Positions 15,290-24,039 are shown, counted from the stretch's first letter. The stretch is 32,798 nt of DNA from Bacillus sanguinis (GCF_018332475.1 NZ_BOQB01000082.1:1-32798); one strand, 5' to 3'. The notes: generated by a model from the letters alone, not told the origin. Program-made: numbers and translations.

Positions 15290-16549
15290 CTACTGTGGAA
15301 GCTTTTCTAAATGATGTGCAATATCAATATACATATTAGAGTAAACTGAATGGATTTCATTACTTGGCGTAGCGTTAGAAGAGAAGTGGACAATTACCAT
15401 ATTCGCTTTCGGATCGATGTAAAGCGTTTGTCCGTAACTACCTAATACTTCAAAAGCATCTTGTTCATTGTGCGGAATCCACCATTGATTATGATAAGAA
15501 ATGGAAGCTCCATGGCCAACTGCAAGTTCACCTTCTTGGACATTTTTTATATTTTCAGTAATAGAAGAAGGGAGAATTTGTTTTCCGTTATATTCCCCGT
15601 TATTTAATAGTAATTGCCCAAATCTAGCCATATCTCTAGCAGTTGCATTTAAACCAGCGCTAGCTTGTTCTATTTTTGTTTCATCTGTAACGTAATAAGC
15701 GTTTTCTTCCATACCAATTTGAGACCAAATTCGCTTGCTAACATTTTCTGCTAATGATTTACCAGTGATCGTTCGAATAACCCAAGCGAGTGTTTCGGCT
15801 GACCCGTTATCGTAAGAGAAATCGGAACCAGGCGGTGCAGTTTCTTCTGCTTCTCGTAACATATCATAAATTTTCATCGGGCCGTCGTAGTTTTTACCGC
15901 GTGGTAAAATATTGCTAGCTAAATATAGTTGTGCATCTTGATTTTCTAACGCTGGATGTTCATATCCGTGAGTAGGATATTCTACAGAAACTTGCATGTC
16001 CAATAATTGTTGAAGTGTGGCATTACCGAACGGTGTATTTTTTAATTCTTTTATATATGCGTCAGCTGTTTTTTCTAAGTCAATACGATTTTCTTCAGCG
16101 AGAGATTGTATAATTGATCCGGTAAAGACCTTCGCTAATGATGCCATGCCATGAGGTTCACTCTCGTTATACCCGTTGAAATATCTTTCATAAACAAGTT
16201 GACCATTATGTACCACGACAAAAGCATCCGTTTTGTTATCGTCTAAAAGTTTTTTTAGAGGAGTTGTATTTCCAAATCTACGCTCCACGGCAAAATCGTC
16301 TAAGCTTTGCAATGCAGTAGAGAAGTGGGAAACGTGATCCGGGTTATTTTTCACCTCGTTAATTAAAGTGAATTCTTTCATATGTGTATACGACCAACGT
16401 AAATACGGGTCATCTAACCAATTTTTCTTCGTCACGTTATTTTTCGATGGGATTGTTTTATTATGTTTGAAGTATGTAAAACCGAGCCCTGTAATTACAA
16501 ATATAAATGTGATTATGAGTAAGAGTAGGGGAGATTTTTTTAGTTTCAT
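15290..16549 (-). CDS. Membrane-anchored serine beta-lactamase-fold hydrolase
   Basis: 419 residues. An N-terminal signal anchor (MKLKKSPLLLLIITFIFVITGLGFTYF) places it outside the cell. The class C beta-lactamase/esterase signatures are present: SLAK (S137 and K140) as the S-x-x-K nucleophile motif, YDN as the Y-x-N motif, and HNQWW near the end. Family members are esterases, D-amino-peptidases or 6-aminohexanoate hydrolases as often as true beta-lactamases, so the substrate is open. Its ATG follows GGAGGGACC. The stop codon lies inside a hairpin (15283-15302) that has no U tract, and a diverged copy of the gene end lies about 370 bases downstream. Confidence 0.88.
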   Translation of the reverse strand: MKLKKSPLLLLIITFIFVITGLGFTYFKHNKTIPSKNNVTKKNWLDDPYLRWSYTHMKEFTLINEVKNNPDHVSHFSTALQSLDDFAVERRFGNTTPLKKLLDDNKTDAFVVVHNGQLVYERYFNGYNESEPHGMASLAKVFTGSIIQSLAEENRIDLEKTADAYIKELKNTPFGNATLQQLLDMQVSVEYPTHGYEHPALENQDAQLYLASNILPRGKNYDGPMKIYDMLREAEETAPPGSDFSYDNGSAETLAWVIRTITGKSLAENVSKRIWSQIGMEENAYYVTDETKIEQASAGLNATARDMARFGQLLLNNGEYNGKQILPSSITENIKNVQEGELAVGHGASISYHNQWWIPHNEQDAFEVLGSYGQTLYIDPKANMVIVHFSSNATPSNEIHSVYSNMYIDIAHHLEKLPQ

Positions 16550-16606
16550 ATCGGTCCCTCCTTTTATTTCTATTATAAGTATACGCTTCTATTAAAAGAA
16601 ATACAA

Positions 16607-16648
16607 AATAAGGAAAGTAAACGGGGAAGTTTACTTTCCTTATTCATG
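16607..16648. terminator. Terminator between the MFS gene and the serine hydrolase promoter region
   Basis: AATAAGGAAAGTAAAC (16607-16622) pairs perfectly with 16629-16644 over GGGGAA. On the minus strand it ends the MFS gene five bases after its stop. Confidence 0.85.
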
Positions 16649-17848
16649 TTAAGCGGAAACTTTTCCGTCTGTATGTTGTTTCTTGAATTTTTGTTTTCGT
16701 CCGTGTAATCCATAATAGAGAAGTAAAGTGAATGCAACGATAATAGCTGCGATGAGATACATATTATGGTAACTTGATTTCGCTGCGACGATACCTAAAA
16801 TGAAAGAACCAAAACCGAGACCACTATCAAAGAATGAGAAGTACGTAGCTGTCGCAGAACCACGTCGATGGTTTGCAGCGGCAGAGATTGCAATCGTTTG
16901 GAAACTTGGAATTAATGTTCCGTAACCTAAACCGATTAACATACCTGCGCCAAGGAACCAAAACGGAGTTTGTGCTTGGCTTAAAATGAACATCCCGATT
17001 GTGAAAATAATGATAGCTGGGTAAACAAGTACATTTTCACCGAAGCGATCAAAAATCTTTCCTGTAAATGGACGAGAAATTACAACGACAAGTGCGTATA
17101 AAACAAAGAAGTAACTAGCAACTTCTCCTAAGCCGAGCTCTTTTGCATAAATAGGAATAAAGGATAAAATGCCACTATAAGAAAAGGCTAAAACAAATCC
17201 TGTCAGAGCAATCGGAATAGAGGACGGTTCAAGTAAGTCCTTCCATTTCATTTTTTCTCGTTTTTGTTTGCTCACTGGTACTTCATGCGGAATATTTACA
17301 AGTAATCCTAATAAAAATGCAAGCAATGAAAATACGGAACAAACGATAAATAGTACAGTAAATGAAAAATGAGAAATAATTGTTAAACCTAAAAAAGGAC
17401 CAATTACCATCGGCAAACTCATGAATACGCCGAAATATGCCAGTGCTTCGCCTCTTCTATGAGCTGGCGCAACATCAGTTACAATTGTTCCTGTGGCTGT
17501 TGTTGCCATACCGAACCCAATACCATGTAAGAAGCGAAGGGCAAGTAATAAGAATAAACTTTGTGCACCGAAATACATAACAGTAGCAGCTAAAAATAAT
17601 GACAGTGAAATAAATAAAATTTTCTTTCTCCCTAATTCATCAAGCCATTTTCCTGTAAATGGTCTACATAAAACAGATGAAATAAGAAAAACAGTTGCAA
17701 CTAAACCAATTTCCTCAGGTTTTCCTTTTAGGCCGTCTATTACATAGACAGGTAAAGTAGTCATGAGCATGTAAAATGTTAAGAAGAGAAATAGACTACT
17801 AAAACAAGTTCCGAGGAAATCCTTCGTCCAAAGTTTTTCACTTTGCAT
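16649..17848 (-). CDS. Major facilitator superfamily drug/metabolite exporter (YwoG-like)
   Basis: The ATG reading leftward from 17848 is chosen, because the ATG at 17854 directly abuts GGAGGG (17855-17860) and leaves no spacer. The 399-residue protein has twelve membrane segments and MFS loop motifs GKWLDELGRKK and TGKIFDRFGENV between spans 2-3 and 8-9. The neighbouring marR gene and its position match the Bacillus subtilis ywoH-ywoG arrangement. It probably exports a toxic compound whose presence is sensed by the MarR protein; the substrate is unknown. Confidence 0.87.
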   Translation of the reverse strand: MQSEKLWTKDFLGTCFSSLFLFLTFYMLMTTLPVYVIDGLKGKPEEIGLVATVFLISSVLCRPFTGKWLDELGRKKILFISLSLFLAATVMYFGAQSLFLLLALRFLHGIGFGMATTATGTIVTDVAPAHRRGEALAYFGVFMSLPMVIGPFLGLTIISHFSFTVLFIVCSVFSLLAFLLGLLVNIPHEVPVSKQKREKMKWKDLLEPSSIPIALTGFVLAFSYSGILSFIPIYAKELGLGEVASYFFVLYALVVVISRPFTGKIFDRFGENVLVYPAIIIFTIGMFILSQAQTPFWFLGAGMLIGLGYGTLIPSFQTIAISAAANHRRGSATATYFSFFDSGLGFGSFILGIVAAKSSYHNMYLIAAIIVAFTLLLYYGLHGRKQKFKKQHTDGKVSA

Positions 17849-17863
17849 CGTCATCCCTCCAAT

Positions 17864-18280
17864 TTAATCTAAGTTTTTAATAATTTGTTGTAACACTTCA
17901 AATGCTTGATGTAACTCATCTTCGTTAATACCTTCTAGTGTCTTTTTTTCGAAAGTATCAACTTCTTCTTGCCATACCGGAATCATTTGTATCGCTGTTT
18001 CTGATAAAGAAATGAGCTTCTCACGGCGATCTTTTCCTTCAGTACGAATAATCCAACCCATTGTTTCCATACGTGTTAGCGTACGAGTCATCGTTGGTGA
18101 TTCAACATTTAAATACTGACATAATTCTGTTTGTGTACAAGAACCAGTTTGATTGATGCGGAAAATAACAGCCCATTGCGCACTAAATAACCCAGTGGGA
18201 GATACGCGTTCATTAAATTTCTTCGTAAACTTGCGAGAAGTCTGGCTGACAATGTGAAAAAAATGTTGTTTTTCGTCCAT
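17864..18280 (-). CDS. MarR-family transcriptional regulator (YwoH-like)
   Basis: The ATG at 18280 follows AAAGGAT; the longer TTG start at 18298 overlaps that site. The 138-residue protein has the MarR winged helix: SPTGLFSAQWAVIFRINQTGSCTQTELCQYLNVESPTMTRTLTRMETMGWIIR with the wing GKDRREKLISLSE. Dimerisation helices lie at both ends. It is co-transcribed with the MFS gene, 15 bases upstream. The dyad at 18301-18318 overlaps its own promoter, implying autorepression relieved by a ligand. Confidence 0.92.
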   Translation of the reverse strand: MDEKQHFFHIVSQTSRKFTKKFNERVSPTGLFSAQWAVIFRINQTGSCTQTELCQYLNVESPTMTRTLTRMETMGWIIRTEGKDRREKLISLSETAIQMIPVWQEEVDTFEKKTLEGINEDELHQAFEVLQQIIKNLD

Positions 18281-18300
18281 GTATTTTGATCCTTTCAAAT

Positions 18301-18344
18301 TAGTTACCTAGCTAACTATATACTTTTTTATTATAATTGTCTAG
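18301..18344 (-). promoter_or_regulatory. Promoter and MarR-type operator of the efflux operon
   Basis: On the minus strand, -35 TAGACA (plus 18339-18344) and -10 TATAGT (plus 18315-18320) are 18 bases apart. The dyad TAGTTACCTAGCTAACTA (18301-18318), symmetric except for two central bases, overlaps the -10 and start region, a classical place for MarR repression. Confidence 0.7.
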
Positions 18345-18389
18345 TAATAGACATGTTGAGTTATGTAAAAATTTCGTATAGGCTTTATG

Positions 18390-18418
18390 TTGAGAACGTA
18401 CATTCTGTATGTTATTCT
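18390..18418 (+). promoter_or_regulatory. Probable promoter of the alpha/beta hydrolase gene
   Basis: TTGAGA (18390-18395) and TATTCT (18413-18418) with 17-base spacing, 52 bases before the start codon. Confidence 0.5.
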
Positions 18419-18469
18419 TTAAGTAAGTAAAGAATTTTCTTTCTATTAAATAGAATGGGGGAACTTGTG

Positions 18470-19372
18470 ATGATTAAGCCTGCAACAATGGAGTTTGTTT
18501 CACTATCGAACGGAGAAACGATTGCGTATCAGGAAGTTGGAAGGCAAAATACAGAAATTCTTGTACTCATTCACGGGAACATGACATCGTCACAACACTG
18601 GGATTTAGTTATTGAAAAGTTGCAAGATCAATACCATATTTATGCTCTTGATTTAAGAGGATTTGGCCAATCAACATATAATCAATCGATAGATTCATTA
18701 CAAGACTTTGCGGTTGATGTAAAACTATTTATTGATCAATTAAAACTAGAGAAATTTTCATTAATGGGCTGGTCAATGGGTGGTGGTGTTGCGATGCAAT
18801 TTACAGCGAATCATCCAACGTTTGTCGAAAAATTAATTTTAGTAGAATCAGTAGGAATGAAAGGTTATCCAATTTTCAAAAAAGATATTAATGGGCAACC
18901 AATCGTAACAAGTTTATTAAAAACGAAAGAAGAAATCGCACAAGATCCCGTACAAATCGCTCCAGTGCTAGATGCGATAAAAAATATGAATAAATTATAT
19001 TACCGTACAGTATGGAATCTATTAATATATACACATAATCAACCGGAACCGGATCATTACGAAAAGTATTTAGACGATATGTTAACACAGCGTAATTTCG
19101 TAGATGTGAATTATGCACTCATTACATTTAACATTTCGGATGAACATAACGGGGTTGTAGAGGGAAATAAGCAAATTCATTATATTAAAGCTCCGACACT
19201 TGTCATACAAGGTGACAGAGATTACGTCGTACCGCAAGTAGTCGGTGAGGAATTAGCAAAACATTTGCCAAATGCAGAGTTGAAAGTATTAGAAGATTGC
19301 GGTCATTCGCCGTTTATTGATTGTTTAGATGTATTTATAAAGCATGTAGAGGATTGGTTAGAAGATAAGTAG
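18470..19372 (+). CDS. Alpha/beta hydrolase
   Basis: The ATG at 18470 follows GGGGGA at seven bases; the ATG at 18455 overlaps that site. The 300-residue protein has the oxyanion motif LIHGNMTSS, nucleophile elbow GWSMGGG (S102), acid in GDRDYVVP (D249 or D251) and catalytic histidine in CGHSPF (H279). The triad is complete and there is no signal peptide, so it is a cytoplasmic esterase, lipase-like or C-C hydrolase. The lid insert between residues about 130 and 220 is ordinary. It is a single-gene unit with its own promoter and terminator, and no pathway neighbour reveals the substrate. Confidence 0.9.
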   Translation: MIKPATMEFVSLSNGETIAYQEVGRQNTEILVLIHGNMTSSQHWDLVIEKLQDQYHIYALDLRGFGQSTYNQSIDSLQDFAVDVKLFIDQLKLEKFSLMGWSMGGGVAMQFTANHPTFVEKLILVESVGMKGYPIFKKDINGQPIVTSLLKTKEEIAQDPVQIAPVLDAIKNMNKLYYRTVWNLLIYTHNQPEPDHYEKYLDDMLTQRNFVDVNYALITFNISDEHNGVVEGNKQIHYIKAPTLVIQGDRDYVVPQVVGEELAKHLPNAELKVLEDCGHSPFIDCLDVFIKHVEDWLEDK

Positions 19373-19380
19373 GTTGAGGA

Positions 19381-19414
19381 AGAAGTTAGATGAAATGTAT
19401 CTAGCTTCTTTTTT
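19381..19414 (+). terminator. Terminator of the hydrolase gene
   Basis: AGAAGTTAGAT (19381-19391) pairs with ATCTAGCTTCT (19399-19409) with one G-U, followed by a T run. Confidence 0.85.
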
Positions 19415-19472
19415 GTGGAAAAATCAAAATTATTTCATCCACTAGTTCTTTCTTATTACATAGCAAACAATA

Positions 19473-19478
19473 TATAAT
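19473..19478 (+). promoter_or_regulatory. -10 element of the second MFS gene
   Basis: A perfect TATAAT. It overlaps the possible ATG at 19477, which argues that translation starts at 19513 instead. The -35 is weak. Confidence 0.5.
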
Positions 19479-19512
19479 GAGTGTGGTGGATTACAAAAGG
19501 GAGAGATTAGGG

Positions 19513-20709
19513 ATGTCAATTCGTTTTACTTTTTGGATTATGGTTGGAATTGTAGCAATCTCGGGTTTGTCACAAGGTATGCTCTTACCGGCCATTGCAA
19601 TGATTTTTGAACAAGAAGGGGTTAGTTCAAGTATTAATGGTATTCATGCAACGGCATTATATATTGGGATATTAGTTATTTCACCGTTTCTTGAAAAACC
19701 GATGCAAAAGTTTGGAATGAAGCCAATTATCGTTATTGGTGGGTTTCTCGTTGTTATATCATTATTCTTTTTTACACAAACTTTTTCATTCTGGGTATGG
19801 TTTATCCTTAGATTTCTAGTTGGAGTCGGAGATCATATGCTTCATGTCGGAACACAAACGTGGATTACGACAACATCGGACCCGAGTAAAATTGGTAGAC
19901 AAGTATCGATATACGGTGTATTCTTCGGGATTGGTTTTGCCGTCGGCCCGTATTTAGCAAGCACTGTGCAGTACGGTCTTGCAACGCCATTTATGATATC
20001 TACTATACTTTGTTTAATAGGTTGGCTTTTACTACTTCCAACGAAGAACGCATTCCCAGCGCAAGATGAAAGAGAAGTGAAGAGTGAATCATCATTTTCT
20101 CGTTATAAACAAGTTGTTGGATTAGGATGGATTGCGTTACTGGGGCCACTTGCATATGGCGTACTCGAAGCAATGTTAAATAGTAACTTACCAGTATACG
20201 CGCTTCGAAAAGGATGGTCTGTTTCAGAAGTATCCTTCTTATTACCAGCATTTGCAGTTGGGGGCATTATTACACAAATTCCACTCGGTATATTGAGTGA
20301 CAAATACGGAAGGGACCGTATTTTAACGTGGACGTTCAGCGTAAGTACGGGTATTTTCCTACTTGCAGCAGTATTTGATCAATATTACTGGATCGTCTTT
20401 GCCTGTATGCTATTAGCAGGTATGGTTATTGGATCGTGTTTCTCATTAGGTCTTGGATTTATGACAGATTTATTACCGAGATACTTATTGCCAGCAGGTA
20501 ATATATTATCTGGAATCGCCTTTAGTTTAGGAAGTATACTGGGACCTGTATTAGGAGGCGTATTTATAGAAAAAATACAGTATACAAGCTTTTTCATTGC
20601 GGTTATGATTATAATGGGAATTCTCGCAATGGTATATATGATCTACATGAAGAATCAATTCGCATCAAGAAAAATAGAAAGTAGGTTAGGGCATGACAAA
20701 ACAACCTAA
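19513..20709 (+). CDS. Major facilitator superfamily transporter (YfkF-like)
   Basis: The ATG at 19513 follows GGGAGAG and lies downstream of the TATAAT at 19473; the upstream in-frame ATG at 19477 sits inside that promoter element. The 398-residue protein has twelve membrane segments and MFS signatures ([19 protein letters not shown] in span 4 and [11 protein letters not shown] after span 8). It resembles Bacillus subtilis YfkF in length and features. The substrate is unknown. Its last 17 bases overlap the NETI-motif gene, so the two are co-translated. Confidence 0.88.
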   Translation: MSIRFTFWIMVGIVAISGLSQGMLLPAIAMIFEQEGVSSSINGIHATALYIGILVISPFLEKPMQKFGMKPIIVIGGFLVVISLFFFTQTFSFWVWFILRFLVGVGDHMLHVGTQTWITTTSDPSKIGRQVSIYGVFFGIGFAVGPYLASTVQYGLATPFMISTILCLIGWLLLLPTKNAFPAQDEREVKSESSFSRYKQVVGLGWIALLGPLAYGVLEAMLNSNLPVYALRKGWSVSEVSFLLPAFAVGGIITQIPLGILSDKYGRDRILTWTFSVSTGIFLLAAVFDQYYWIVFACMLLAGMVIGSCFSLGLGFMTDLLPRYLLPAGNILSGIAFSLGSILGPVLGGVFIEKIQYTSFFIAVMIIMGILAMVYMIYMKNQFASRKIESRLGHDKTT

Positions 20710-20893
20710 TAAAAAGAAATTTGAAGTACTTGAAAATGAAACAATTACAGACTGCTTAGCACGTATGGAACAAGAAGGATACGCACCGTCTCGTCGTATG
20801 GAAGAGCCAATCTTTCATGAAGTGAAGAAAGACGGCAAAACAGTAGTTGAACCGTGCGGTAGGAAGATTGTTTTTGAGGGGAAATTGAAGTAA
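20693..20893 (+). CDS. NETI-motif small protein
   Basis: 66 residues including the signature [26 protein letters not shown], which defines the NETI family of small Bacillus proteins. The ATG at 20693 lies inside the end of the MFS gene, after TTAGGGC. The product is hydrophilic and cytoplasmic; function unknown. A terminator follows within 35 bases. Confidence 0.88.
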   Translation: MTKQPNKKKFEVLENETITDCLARMEQEGYAPSRRMEEPIFHEVKKDGKTVVEPCGRKIVFEGKLK

Positions 20894-20924
20894 TCTAATA
20901 AAAGTTCTTCTTTGTGGTATAGAG

Positions 20925-20955
20925 CCCTCCAAATCGTTTGAGTTGGAGGGTTTGT
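20925..20955 (+). terminator. Terminator after the NETI gene
   Basis: CCCTCCAA (20925-20932) pairs with TTGGAGGG (20943-20950) over a ten-base loop, followed by a short T-rich stretch. Confidence 0.75.
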
Positions 20956-20976
20956 TTAAATTGGGCGGAGAAAAGA

Positions 20977-21135
20977 TTGCTACTTTTTCTGTATATTGCT
21001 AAAATAAGTTCTTGGGGCTTACTTGTTGTTAACATTATAATAATTGTTGCTCAACTTAAAGAAATTAGTTACACAGATTTCGCACTAACTAAAGAGGGGG
21101 CGGCAGCAAGCCCTTATTTTTGGAGCCACTCATAA
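20977..21135 (+). CDS. Possible small single-pass membrane protein (52 aa)
   Basis: A TTG at 20977 lies six bases after GGCGGAG. The product has one long hydrophobic segment with IIIIVA and a polar tail YTDFALTKEGAAASPYF, which looks protein-like rather than random. It follows a terminator without an obvious promoter and has no ATG. I do not recognise the family; it may be a relic. Confidence 0.33.
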   Translation: MLLFLYIAKISSWGLLVVNIIIIVAQLKEISYTDFALTKEGAAASPYFWSHS

Positions 21136-21430
21136 ACGTAAAGTAAGAGGGGAGGATATATGAACTATTCGCCTCTCTTGTTTAGATTAACCAGCTATTA
21201 CAATTGGAAGTGGTATATCAAATTCAACATTCTATTGGATAATGTTTTTCTAGTTATCTATTCATTCTGATAGAAATAATAGATTGTTAGAAAGTGAAAA
21301 AGATTATCCGTATATTCCGAAGCAAATTCAATAGAGTGTTTTCAAAAATTAAGTGTAAAACCAAAATACGCTGTTTTAAAAGTTATTTGTTAGAATTTGT
21401 TATTAGTAATAAGACAGAAAAGAGGATTAC
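21136..21430. other. Intergenic region upstream of the CapA-like gene
   Basis: About 295 AT-rich bases. A 36-codon ORF at 21160-21270 has a good ribosome site (GGGGAGG) but an aromatic-rich, unconvincing sequence. A dyad TTATTA-G-TAATAA lies at 21400-21412, just before the capA-like ribosome site. No clear terminator or consensus promoter was seen. Confidence 0.4.
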
Positions 21431-22666
21431 ATGTTAGATAATTTACGGAGAAATAAAAAGTTTTTTTTATTATGTTTTATTTTTTTATTGATTTTAACCG
21501 CTTGTGACAATACAGATATTAAGACATCTAAAGCTTCATTACCACCGGCTCAATCAAAGGCAGATACATCATTAAAAACACCCAATTGGGTCGATAAAAG
21601 TCCTATTCAAAAATCCCCTAATTTTATTGAAGATAAAAAAGTAAAATCGGTAGTGAATTTAATAGCAACGGGTGATAATTTATATCATGGCGCAGTAATT
21701 AAAGATGGCAAACAAAAAGATGGTTCATATGATTATAACTATATTTATGAAAATATAAAAAAAGCTGTTCAATCAAGTGATCTTGCTATTGTGAACCAGG
21801 AGACTCCAATTGCAGGAAATCATCTAAAAGTACAGGGATATCCTACTTTCAATACACCTGAAGAAGTAGGTCAATCTTTAGTGGACACTGGATTCAATAT
21901 AGTGACTCAAGCGACAAATCACACTATGGATATGGGTATTAAAGGTGTGATGAATACAAGAGAATACTGGAAGAAATATCAGGATGTTATCCCAGTAGGC
22001 ATTAATGAGAGTCAAAACGAACGCAATGAAATAAAAACGATTACCAAAAATGGTATTCGCTTTGGGCTACTTAATTATACATATGGTACGAATGGAAATA
22101 AAATTCCAGGTGATAAGTCTTGGGCATTAAATTTAATTGATAAAAAAGCGATACAAAATGATGTGGAAAAGGCAAAGAATAATTCTGATATGGTGATTGT
22201 TATGGTGCATTGGGGAGTAGAATATACCTTTACGCCTTCAAAGCAACAAAAAGAAATTGCTCAATATTTAACAGATTTAGGCGTAGATGTAGTAATTGGA
22301 AATCATCCACATGTAATCCAACCAATTGAGTGGAAAGAAAATAAAGATGGACATCAGACGCTAATCTATTATTCTCTTGGAAATCTTATTTCTGCTCAAG
22401 AAAAATTAGAAACATTGATTGGAGGACTATCGTATATACAATTTGTTAAGTATGAAGATGAAACTTTTGGTATACGACAAGCTGCAGTTGTACCGACAGT
22501 AACCGACTATGCGGATGGTAAGAAGCATTTTAAAATTCAATTTTTAAAAGATTATTCAGATGAAAATTCTAAAAAACATGGGGTTAAAGAATTTGTCGAC
22601 CCTGTTTCTTTGAAGGACTTTAAGGATATTCCTAAAGAAGTGTTGGGAAATTGGTATAAAGACTAA
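21431..22666 (+). CDS. CapA/PGA_cap-family lipoprotein (metallophosphatase fold)
   Basis: 411 residues; the ATG at 21431 follows AGAGGAT. The signal peptide ends in LTAC with C25 as the lipidated residue, so the protein sits on the outer face of the membrane. The domain from about residue 73 shows PGA_cap signatures: IATGDNLYHG, NQETPIAG, ATNHTMDMG, VHWGVEY, GNHPHVIQP and YSLGNLI. This family includes CapA/PgsA of poly-gamma-glutamate capsules but is also found without capB/capC, as here. It has metallophosphatase-like histidine and aspartate residues. It is probably co-transcribed with the VanY-like gene 24 bases after its stop, suggesting a joint envelope role. Confidence 0.9.
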   Translation: MLDNLRRNKKFFLLCFIFLLILTACDNTDIKTSKASLPPAQSKADTSLKTPNWVDKSPIQKSPNFIEDKKVKSVVNLIATGDNLYHGAVIKDGKQKDGSYDYNYIYENIKKAVQSSDLAIVNQETPIAGNHLKVQGYPTFNTPEEVGQSLVDTGFNIVTQATNHTMDMGIKGVMNTREYWKKYQDVIPVGINESQNERNEIKTITKNGIRFGLLNYTYGTNGNKIPGDKSWALNLIDKKAIQNDVEKAKNNSDMVIVMVHWGVEYTFTPSKQQKEIAQYLTDLGVDVVIGNHPHVIQPIEWKENKDGHQTLIYYSLGNLISAQEKLETLIGGLSYIQFVKYEDETFGIRQAAVVPTVTDYADGKKHFKIQFLKDYSDENSKKHGVKEFVDPVSLKDFKDIPKEVLGNWYKD

Positions 22667-22690
22667 TAAACAAAAAGGGAATGAGATACA

Positions 22691-23446
22691 ATTAAAAAAA
22701 TTATAATTTTAGCATTGGTATTGGCATTGGGATCGAGCCTTGCTGCTTGTAGTGAAAAACAAACATCTCGGGAAACTACTAATCATAATGATAAAAATAA
22801 AGTTGATATAAAAGCGAATAAAAAAGATGCTTTACCTATTTCTGATCTTAATGATTGGAGAATTATTCTTGTAAATAGAGAACATATGTTACCAAAGGAA
22901 CTAGGGATTGAATTAACAAGTATCACCCAAAATGCTAAGCCAAATATGAAAATAGATAGCAGAATTGCAACTTCCTATCAGGATATGGTAACAGCTGCAA
23001 AAAAAGAGGGCATTAACCTTTATTTAAGGTCAGGTTATCGAGCTATAAAATTACAACAAACTTATTATGATGCTTCAGTTAAAAGCTATAAATCTCAAGG
23101 TTTTTCGGATACAGAGGCTAGTGCTAAGGCATTGGAATATCTTCAGTATCCTGGCGCAAGTGAACATCATACTGGATTAGCGTTAGACATTATTTCAGTT
23201 GAATGGCAGAATACTGTAGAAGACTTAAATGCAAAGTTTGAAACTACCGATGCATTTAAATGGTTAGATAAGAATGCTGCAGAGTATGGTTTTATTCTTC
23301 GCTATCCAAAAGATAAAGAGGGGATTACTGGAATTAAGTATGAGCCATGGCACTATCGTTATGTAGGAAAAGAAGTTGCTATATATCTAAAAGAAAAGAG
23401 ATTAACTTTAGAAGAATATTGCGAAAAAATTAAGTCCGACAAATAA
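22691..23446 (+). CDS. VanY-type D-alanyl-D-alanine carboxypeptidase lipoprotein (M15B), ATT start
   Basis: The reading frame has no ATG/GTG/TTG at the expected place. Ten bases after AAAAGGGA (22673-22680) stands ATT at 22691, followed by AAAAAAATT, which would give a normal KKIIILALVLAL signal peptide ending in the lipobox LAAC with C20. The first conventional start, TTG 22715, would remove the positively charged end and half the hydrophobic core. The catalytic domain is intact: SGYRAIKLQQ, SEHHTGLALDI (zinc H and D) and EPWHYRYVG (catalytic E and zinc H). It trims the terminal D-Ala of peptidoglycan stem peptides outside the membrane. Length 251 residues is normal. Confidence 0.85.
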   Translation: MKKIIILALVLALGSSLAACSEKQTSRETTNHNDKNKVDIKANKKDALPISDLNDWRIILVNREHMLPKELGIELTSITQNAKPNMKIDSRIATSYQDMVTAAKKEGINLYLRSGYRAIKLQQTYYDASVKSYKSQGFSDTEASAKALEYLQYPGASEHHTGLALDIISVEWQNTVEDLNAKFETTDAFKWLDKNAAEYGFILRYPKDKEGITGIKYEPWHYRYVGKEVAIYLKEKRLTLEEYCEKIKSDK

Positions 23447-23888
23447 AAGTACACTTTGATTCTATTAAAAAGTTAGTAGACATATTTCTCTTCAGTAAAG
23501 GAGATAAATTATGCATTGTTACTGGAAAAGTTGGATCTGAAGGATGTCTCCATCTTCCTTTTAGTATTGCGAAAACTGTGTATGATAATGTAAGTACGTA
23601 TGAACCTATGTATGTATCAACCTATGTATGTATCAAGAACTTAAAGTTATAAAAGAAGCAGTGAAAAAGGATCTGATATTCATATCAGATCCTTTTTCAT
23701 TCGTAACATGGAATACTTGCTTACATGGGTTAGGTATCCCTAGTCTTACCTTCATAGAAGGAGCTGAAAAACTAAAAGACGAGTACAGGTTTATTGTATT
23801 ATATGCATCAGGTCATGGGAAAATGGATTCACTAGATTTAACTGAAGAATATGAGATGCCAAATATAATAGATTGGTTGAATGAATGA
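23443..23888 (+). pseudogene. Unknown gene disrupted by nested tandem duplications
   Basis: Two open segments in different frames look like one protein. The first has KLCIVTGKVGSEGCLHLPF and TVYDNVSTYEPMY. The second has QELKVIKEAVKKDLIFISDP, then HGLGIPSLTFIEGAEKL and ends PNIIDWLNE. Between them a 16-base unit, ACCTATGTATGTATCA, is repeated twice (23604-23635), and each copy contains a doubled GTAT. Removing 20 bases restores YEPMYQELKV in one frame. The 5' end has no normal start: an ATA at 23443 overlaps the VanY stop. I do not recognise the family. Confidence 0.55.
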
Positions 23889-23963
23889 AATAGTAGATAT
23901 TCTTAAGATTGAACAATTTTCTCCTTGCTAGCATTCTTTTAGGAGTTTTACAATAGATAGGAA

Positions 23964-24007
23964 CAAAAAATCCCTCAAGAAAAGGCATGTTCTTGAAGGA
24001 TTTTTTA
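23964..24007. terminator. Shared terminator before the SLH/DUF4309 gene end
   Basis: AAAAAATCC and TCAAGAA (23965-23982) pair with TTCTTGA and GGATTTTTT (23990-24006) with one mismatch. T runs are present on both strands. Confidence 0.85.
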
Positions 24008-24039
24008 TGCTTTATATATTTTATATTGCTTGTAACTTA

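Noticed and set aside
21160-21270. 36-codon ORF with a good ribosome site
   Set aside because: The product is aromatic-rich without a plausible fold, and no promoter or terminator frames it; kept only as a note in the intergenic entry.
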